A stretch of 64,000 bases of DNA from Chloroflexota bacterium (GTDB lineage Bacteria > Chloroflexota > Dehalococcoidia > Bin125), in assembly GCA_028875225.1 (NCBI GenBank), contig JAPPFB010000004.1, positions 1-64,000 on the forward strand, read 5' to 3'. A program made the translations under genes and the position numbers. Under the pieces are notes generated by a model. It worked only from the letters and a program-made list of their open reading frames with translations. It searched no databases and was not told where the DNA came from. Shown here one piece after another: positions 60,411-64,000 of the stretch. The stretch's first letter is position 1; the number at the start of each line of letters is the position of its first letter.

Positions 60411-61712
60411 TCAGTCACCTGCCTCCACGCCGATCGCCCCATCCTCGCGCAGCGCGGAGATCTCCGCCTCGCTATAGCCGTGCTCGCGGAGGATGGCGTC
60501 GGTATCGCCGTCGAAGATCGGCGAGGGGCCGCTCGCCTCGGGCGGAGAGTCCGACATCCGATAGACCGGACCAACCATCTGCTCGGGACCTGTGAGCGGA
60601 TGTTCGATCTCGGCGATCACGCCAATCGCCTGGACCTGCGGATCGTCGATCATGTCTTCCGGCAGATTGACCTGAGAGGCCGGCGCGCCGACGGCATCCA
60701 GTTTCTCGATCCAATTGGCGGTCGTGTCGCCGCGGAACCGGGCTGCGATTGTCGTTCGCGTTTGCTCGACGACGTCGAGCGATGCGGGGTCGAGGGGATT
60801 GAAGCTGTCGGAGTCTGTGGGATCGTGTTCCTCGGTCAGTGCAATCGCCTGTCGCACCTGTTGTCGATTAAGCGGGGTCAGGCATCCGAGCATGATCGCG
60901 CCGTCGGCGGTCTGGTAGCTGCCGTAGTAGAGCGCGAAGGCTGCGCCGATCATCGAGCGCACGCCGGTGCGCGCCTCAAGGATCTCGCTATACGTGCCGC
61001 CTCGTTGACGAACCGCCTGGACCTCGTCGAGGGAGGATTGCAGGAAGGTCGCGTCGCTGACCGGCAACCGGGCGACGGCGAAGTTCTGCAGCTGCAGCGC
61101 GGCGCCCAGCAGTGACGTTTCGATCCGCTGTCCCCGGCCCGTCCGTTCGCGATGAAACAGGGCGGCGCAGATGGCCATGGCAATGGTCCAGGCGGCGCCG
61201 TAGTCGGCCGGCGTCGTCGCCGTGATCTGGATTGGTCCGCCCTGTTCGTCGACCTTCTCGTCACCGACCATGAGTCCGGAGTAGGCCTGCGCAATGATGT
61301 CCGCTCCGGCGCGCCCGGCCGAGGGGCCCTCCGGTCCGAAGGCCGTGTTCTCGAGGTAGATCAGTTGCGGATTCTGTTCGCTCAGGGTCTGATAGTCGAC
61401 TTGCAGGCGTTCCGCGACGCCGGGCCGCGCGTTGATCAGGAAGACATCGAAGCTGCGAATCAGGCGCTGGACGACCGCGCGCCCCTCTGGCGTCCGCAGA
61501 TTGAGGACGATGCCGCGCTTGCCCCGGTTGTAGACGTGGAAGACCTTCGACTCGTTGGGAATGAACTGTCCCACGCCGCGCGTGGCGTCGCCCTGCGGCG
61601 ACTCGATCTTGACGACGTCCGCGCCGAGATCGGAGAGCATCACGCCGCACATCGGTCCGGCGATGATCTGTGTCAGTTCGAGAACCTTGATCCCGTCGAG
61701 CGGTCCGGGCAT
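60411..61712 (-). CDS. CaiB/BaiF class III CoA-transferase
   Basis: The product has 433 residues. The family opening is GIKVLELTQIIAGPMCGVMLSDLGADVVKIE, followed by NRGKRGIVLNLRTPEGRAVV and DVFLINARPGVAERL. The region TPADYGAAWTIAMAICAALFHRERTGRGQRIETSLL carries the catalytic Asp (D in PADYG). The C-terminus is FDGDTDAILREHGYSEAEISALREDGAIG. It transfers CoA between carboxylates, substrates unknown. It is the downstream member of a tandem with the next gene (9-bp gap) and is closely similar to it. Confidence 0.94.
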   Translation of the reverse strand: MPGPLDGIKVLELTQIIAGPMCGVMLSDLGADVVKIESPQGDATRGVGQFIPNESKVFHVYNRGKRGIVLNLRTPEGRAVVQRLIRSFDVFLINARPGVAERLQVDYQTLSEQNPQLIYLENTAFGPEGPSAGRAGADIIAQAYSGLMVGDEKVDEQGGPIQITATTPADYGAAWTIAMAICAALFHRERTGRGQRIETSLLGAALQLQNFAVARLPVSDATFLQSSLDEVQAVRQRGGTYSEILEARTGVRSMIGAAFALYYGSYQTADGAIMLGCLTPLNRQQVRQAIALTEEHDPTDSDSFNPLDPASLDVVEQTRTTIAARFRGDTTANWIEKLDAVGAPASQVNLPEDMIDDPQVQAIGVIAEIEHPLTGPEQMVGPVYRMSDSPPEASGPSPIFDGDTDAILREHGYSEAEISALREDGAIGVEAGD

Positions 61713-61721
61713 TCAGCGATC

Positions 61722-63017
61722 CTAACCGTCGGCCGGCAAACCGACCGCGCCCGACGACCGCAGTGCGGCAACTTCCTCCTCGGTGTAGCCGTACTCGATC
61801 AGCACGTCGTCGGTGTCGCCGTCGAGCATGGGCGACGGGCCTGAGGCCTCGGTCGGCGTCGCCGACATACGGAAGGCGGGGCCGATCGCCTCTTCGGGAC
61901 CGGTCATTGGATGGTCGAGCGAGCTGATAATGCCCAGCGCCTGCACCTGCGGGTCGTCCAGGATCTCCTCGCCGAAGTTGACCTGCGAGGCCGGCGCGCC
62001 CACTTCGTCCAGCCTGGCGACCCAGTGCTCGGTGGATTGAGACTTGAACAGCGCCGCGATCTCCGACCGTACCTGCGCCACGATCTCCTCTGAGCCGTCA
62101 TCGAAGGGATTGAAGTCGGGCGCGGAGGTCGGGTCCTCCGAAAGGCCGATTGCGTCGCGCACCTGTTGACGGTTGGCGGGCGAGACGCAGCCCAGCATGA
62201 TCGCCCCATCCGAGGTCTCGTAGCCGCCGTAGTAGAGCATGAACGCCCCGCCCACCAGCGAACGCAGGCCGCCGCGCGCGCCTACCATCTCGCGATAGGA
62301 GCCGCCCCGAGAGCGGATCTCGGCCAGTCGGTCGAGGATCGGCTGCTGGATCACGGCATCGACCGCGGGCAGCCGCATCACAAAGGCATTCTGGAGCGTC
62401 AGTGCGCCGCCCAACAGCGACGTGTCGATCTTCTGGCCTTCGCCCGTCCGCTCGCGGTGGAACAGCGCTGCGCAGACGGCCATCGCCGAGATCCAGGCGG
62501 CCGAGAAATCGGCCGGCGTGGTCGCGGTGATCAGGTCCGGTCCGCCGTGCTCGTCCACCTTCTCGTCGCCCGCCATCAGGCCCGAATAAGCCTGCGCGAT
62601 GATGTCGGCCCCGGCGCGGTGCGCAGACGGTCCGTCGGGTCCGTAGGCCGTGTTCTCCAGGTAGATCAGCGCCGGGTTGTGCGCACGCAGGGTGTCGTAG
62701 TCGACGCCGATGCGTTCGGGCACGCCCGGTCTCGCATTGATCAGGAACACGTCGAAATCTGGGATCATACGGTGGACAATGGCTTGTCCCTCGTCGGAGG
62801 CGAGGTTGACGACCATCCCGCGTTTTCCGCGATTGAACGCGTGGAATCCCTTCGACTCGTTGGGCGCGAACTGTCCCAGCAGCCGCATCCCGTCGCCGGT
62901 CGGCGGCTCGATCTTGACCACGTCCGCGCCCATGTCGGAGAGCAGCACGCCGGCGAACGGCCCGGCAATGATCTGCGTGACCTCCAGGACCTTGACTCCA
63001 TCAAGCGCACCAGGCAT
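61722..63017 (-). CDS. CaiB/BaiF class III CoA-transferase (paralogue)
   Basis: The product has 431 residues with the same plan and motifs as the gene at 60411: GVKVLEVTQIIAGPFAGVLLSDMGADVVKIEPP, TPADFSAAWISAMAVCAALFHRERTGEGQKIDTSLLGGAL, and LDGDTDDVLIEYGYTEEEVAALRSSGAVG. The two are clear tandem duplicates. Class III CoA-transferases can act as dimers; a heteromeric pair is possible but unproven. Confidence 0.94.
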   Translation of the reverse strand: MPGALDGVKVLEVTQIIAGPFAGVLLSDMGADVVKIEPPTGDGMRLLGQFAPNESKGFHAFNRGKRGMVVNLASDEGQAIVHRMIPDFDVFLINARPGVPERIGVDYDTLRAHNPALIYLENTAYGPDGPSAHRAGADIIAQAYSGLMAGDEKVDEHGGPDLITATTPADFSAAWISAMAVCAALFHRERTGEGQKIDTSLLGGALTLQNAFVMRLPAVDAVIQQPILDRLAEIRSRGGSYREMVGARGGLRSLVGGAFMLYYGGYETSDGAIMLGCVSPANRQQVRDAIGLSEDPTSAPDFNPFDDGSEEIVAQVRSEIAALFKSQSTEHWVARLDEVGAPASQVNFGEEILDDPQVQALGIISSLDHPMTGPEEAIGPAFRMSATPTEASGPSPMLDGDTDDVLIEYGYTEEEVAALRSSGAVGLPADG

Positions 63018-63454
63018 CAGAACCTCCTCACATACGTCGATCGACTGGAACGAGGATAGGCAACCGGGGTCCGCTCGCCCTCACGCTCAACCCGGCGGCA
63101 GTTCGATTTGAACGAACCGAATCGGCCTGGAGAGGAAATTCTGCGGGATTGGCTCGGATCTTCAGTGATTTGCTGAGGATCGTGCGCTCGGGCGAGCGAG
63201 ATAGTCCAGATCTGTCCAGATTTGTCCAGATTCGTCCAGTTATGTCTACGTCATTGGCGGGAATGTGAGGAAGGATCCGGGTCAGTCCGGGACTGTGCAG
63301 GCTGGGATCGAGGGATTCGTGAAGCATCGGAACCGCCTGCCCATTATGTTCGCATGTATGTTCTCATCTACGTACGCATGGTATCGCGATTCGGTTCCCG
63401 GAGAGCGATCGGTGCGGTCCAACAGCTGACCAACCGGGTCGGGCGACGCAGGGA
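63018..63454. other. intergenic stretch with four phased 10-bp repeats
   Basis: There is no gene. It contains four tandem 10-bp units starting GTCCAG at 63204, 63214, 63224 and 63234 (the first three share GTCCAGAT). ATGTTC occurs twice near 63348-63366 around GCATGT. The stretch separates the second and third CoA-transferase genes. Confidence 0.45.
63204..63243. repeat. four tandem 10-bp repeats
   Basis: Units are GTCCAGATCT, GTCCAGATTT, GTCCAGATTC and GTCCAGTTAT. The period is close to one DNA turn, so a protein could bind all copies on one face. They lie upstream of the CoA-transferase gene pair (start 63017) and could be a regulatory array. Confidence 0.55.
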
Positions 63455-64000
63455 TCAATCGCTCTGCGAGACGCCGATCGCGCCGGATTGCCTGAGACTG
63501 TCGATCTGGTCTTCTGTGAAGCCATGCTCGAGCAGGATCGCGTCCGTGTCGGCATCGAGCAGAGGCGACGAACGATCGGAGCCGGTTGTGGTCTTCGACA
63601 TCCGGACCAGCGGCCCGACCTGGCGCTCGGGACCGCTGAGGGGATGGTCGAGCGAGGGCATCATATCCATCGCGACCACCTGGGGATCGTCGGCCATGTC
63701 TTCCAGCCAGTTGACCGGTGAGGCGGGCGCGCCGGCGGCGTCGAGTCTCGCCATCCACTCCTCCATTGTGCCGTTCGCCAGTGTCGATCTGATTTGCGCT
63801 TCGACCCGCGCAACGATGGCGTCGGCGTCCGGACCTATGGCGTTGAAGTCATCGTCGTCCGTCGGGTCGTCCGTGATGGCCAGCGCCTGGCGGATCTGGT
63901 CGCGATTCTGCGGCGTCAGCGCTCCGAGGATGATCGCGCCGTCCTTGACCGGATAGCCGGAGTAGTAGATGCGAAACGCCCGACCCTGGTTCGGACGGCT
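63455..64000 (-). CDS. third CaiB/BaiF CoA-transferase, 5' part outside the window
   Basis: The frame is open from the window edge to a stop at 63455. It encodes the last ~181 residues: IYYSGYPVKDGAIILGALTPQNRDQIRQALAI, then ARLDAAGAPASPVNWLEDMADDPQVVAMDM, and LDADTDAILLEHGFTEDQIDSLRQSGAIG. These match the C-terminal halves of the two CoA-transferases downstream, with somewhat lower similarity. Its catalytic part lies beyond position 64000. Confidence 0.92.
   Translation of the reverse strand, partial: SRPNQGRAFRIYYSGYPVKDGAIILGALTPQNRDQIRQALAITDDPTDDDDFNAIGPDADAIVARVEAQIRSTLANGTMEEWMARLDAAGAPASPVNWLEDMADDPQVVAMDMMPSLDHPLSGPERQVGPLVRMSKTTTGSDRSSPLLDADTDAILLEHGFTEDQIDSLRQSGAIGVSQSD

Noticed and set aside
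63204-63243. CRISPR-like array
   Set aside because: Units are 10 bp with no spacers; no cas genes. No CRISPR array was seen in the window.

Overview
The window is high-GC bacterial DNA with no tRNA, rRNA or CRISPR array that I can see. Several gene families suggest a Chloroflexota (SAR202 or Dehalococcoidia-like) or similar sponge/marine lineage: three tandem CaiB/BaiF class III CoA-transferases, two phytanoyl-CoA-dioxygenase-like enzymes, a Tat-exported oligopeptide-binding lipoprotein with its permeases, an NHL-repeat protein and a lone acyl-CoA carboxylase beta subunit. This placement is inference from gene content; there is no marker gene.

About 1-33 kb is an accessory, defence-rich island. 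Its left part (1-16 kb) mixes mobile-element debris with live-looking genes. The debris includes replication-relaxation-like protein pieces, an IS21-type istB relic and a decayed aspartic-protease pair. The intact genes include an XRE regulator/membrane-protein operon with a palindromic operator, a nuclease-STAND NTPase (4656-8087), a membrane protein followed by a PD-(D/E)xK nuclease-like gene, and a secreted Cys-rich protein with an unknown partner. Two non-coding modules (about 471-660 and 4124-4339) share three conserved blocks at nearly the same spacing, but each carries its own set of short direct repeats, as iteron origins or other cis-acting sites do.

The core of the island (16.3-31.7 kb) is a Type I restriction-modification locus: hsdM, a KAP P-loop NTPase, hsdS and hsdR, with a Panacea-type antitoxin/toxin pair embedded on the opposite strand. 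It is followed by a 1453-residue DUF4297/Cap4-like nuclease-STAND NTPase, translationally coupled to a partner protein I cannot assign. An imperfect 41-bp direct repeat (31981-32021 and 32929-32969) lies at the right side of the island and may be a junction scar.

About 33-64 kb looks like ordinary chromosome: phytanoyl-CoA-dioxygenase-like enzymes, a polysaccharide deacetylase, a fused double ABC exporter, a Phd/VapC toxin-antitoxin pair, gamma-glutamyltransferase, a peptide ABC transporter (binding protein plus two permeases), a zinc alcohol dehydrogenase, DUF3800, nitroreductase, RidA-like and SnoaL-like proteins, an acyltransferase-LysM-SGNH fusion, a carboxylase beta subunit, an NHL protein, a RibD-like reductase, an OsmC-like protein, an aminotransferase, a cytochrome c lipoprotein and the CoA-transferases. 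Two families of palindromic intergenic repeats are dispersed here.

The most striking single observation is the OsmC-like gene at 58100-58570. An in-frame UGA stands exactly where the family has its peroxidatic cysteine, the resolving cysteine is retained, and a small hairpin with GU in its loop follows the UGA at the distance expected of a bacterial SECIS. It may be a selenoprotein. Several other genes carry single in-frame stops or frameshifts (hsdM, the peptide-binding protein, the replication-relaxation gene, a coiled-coil gene), which could be decay or sequence error.
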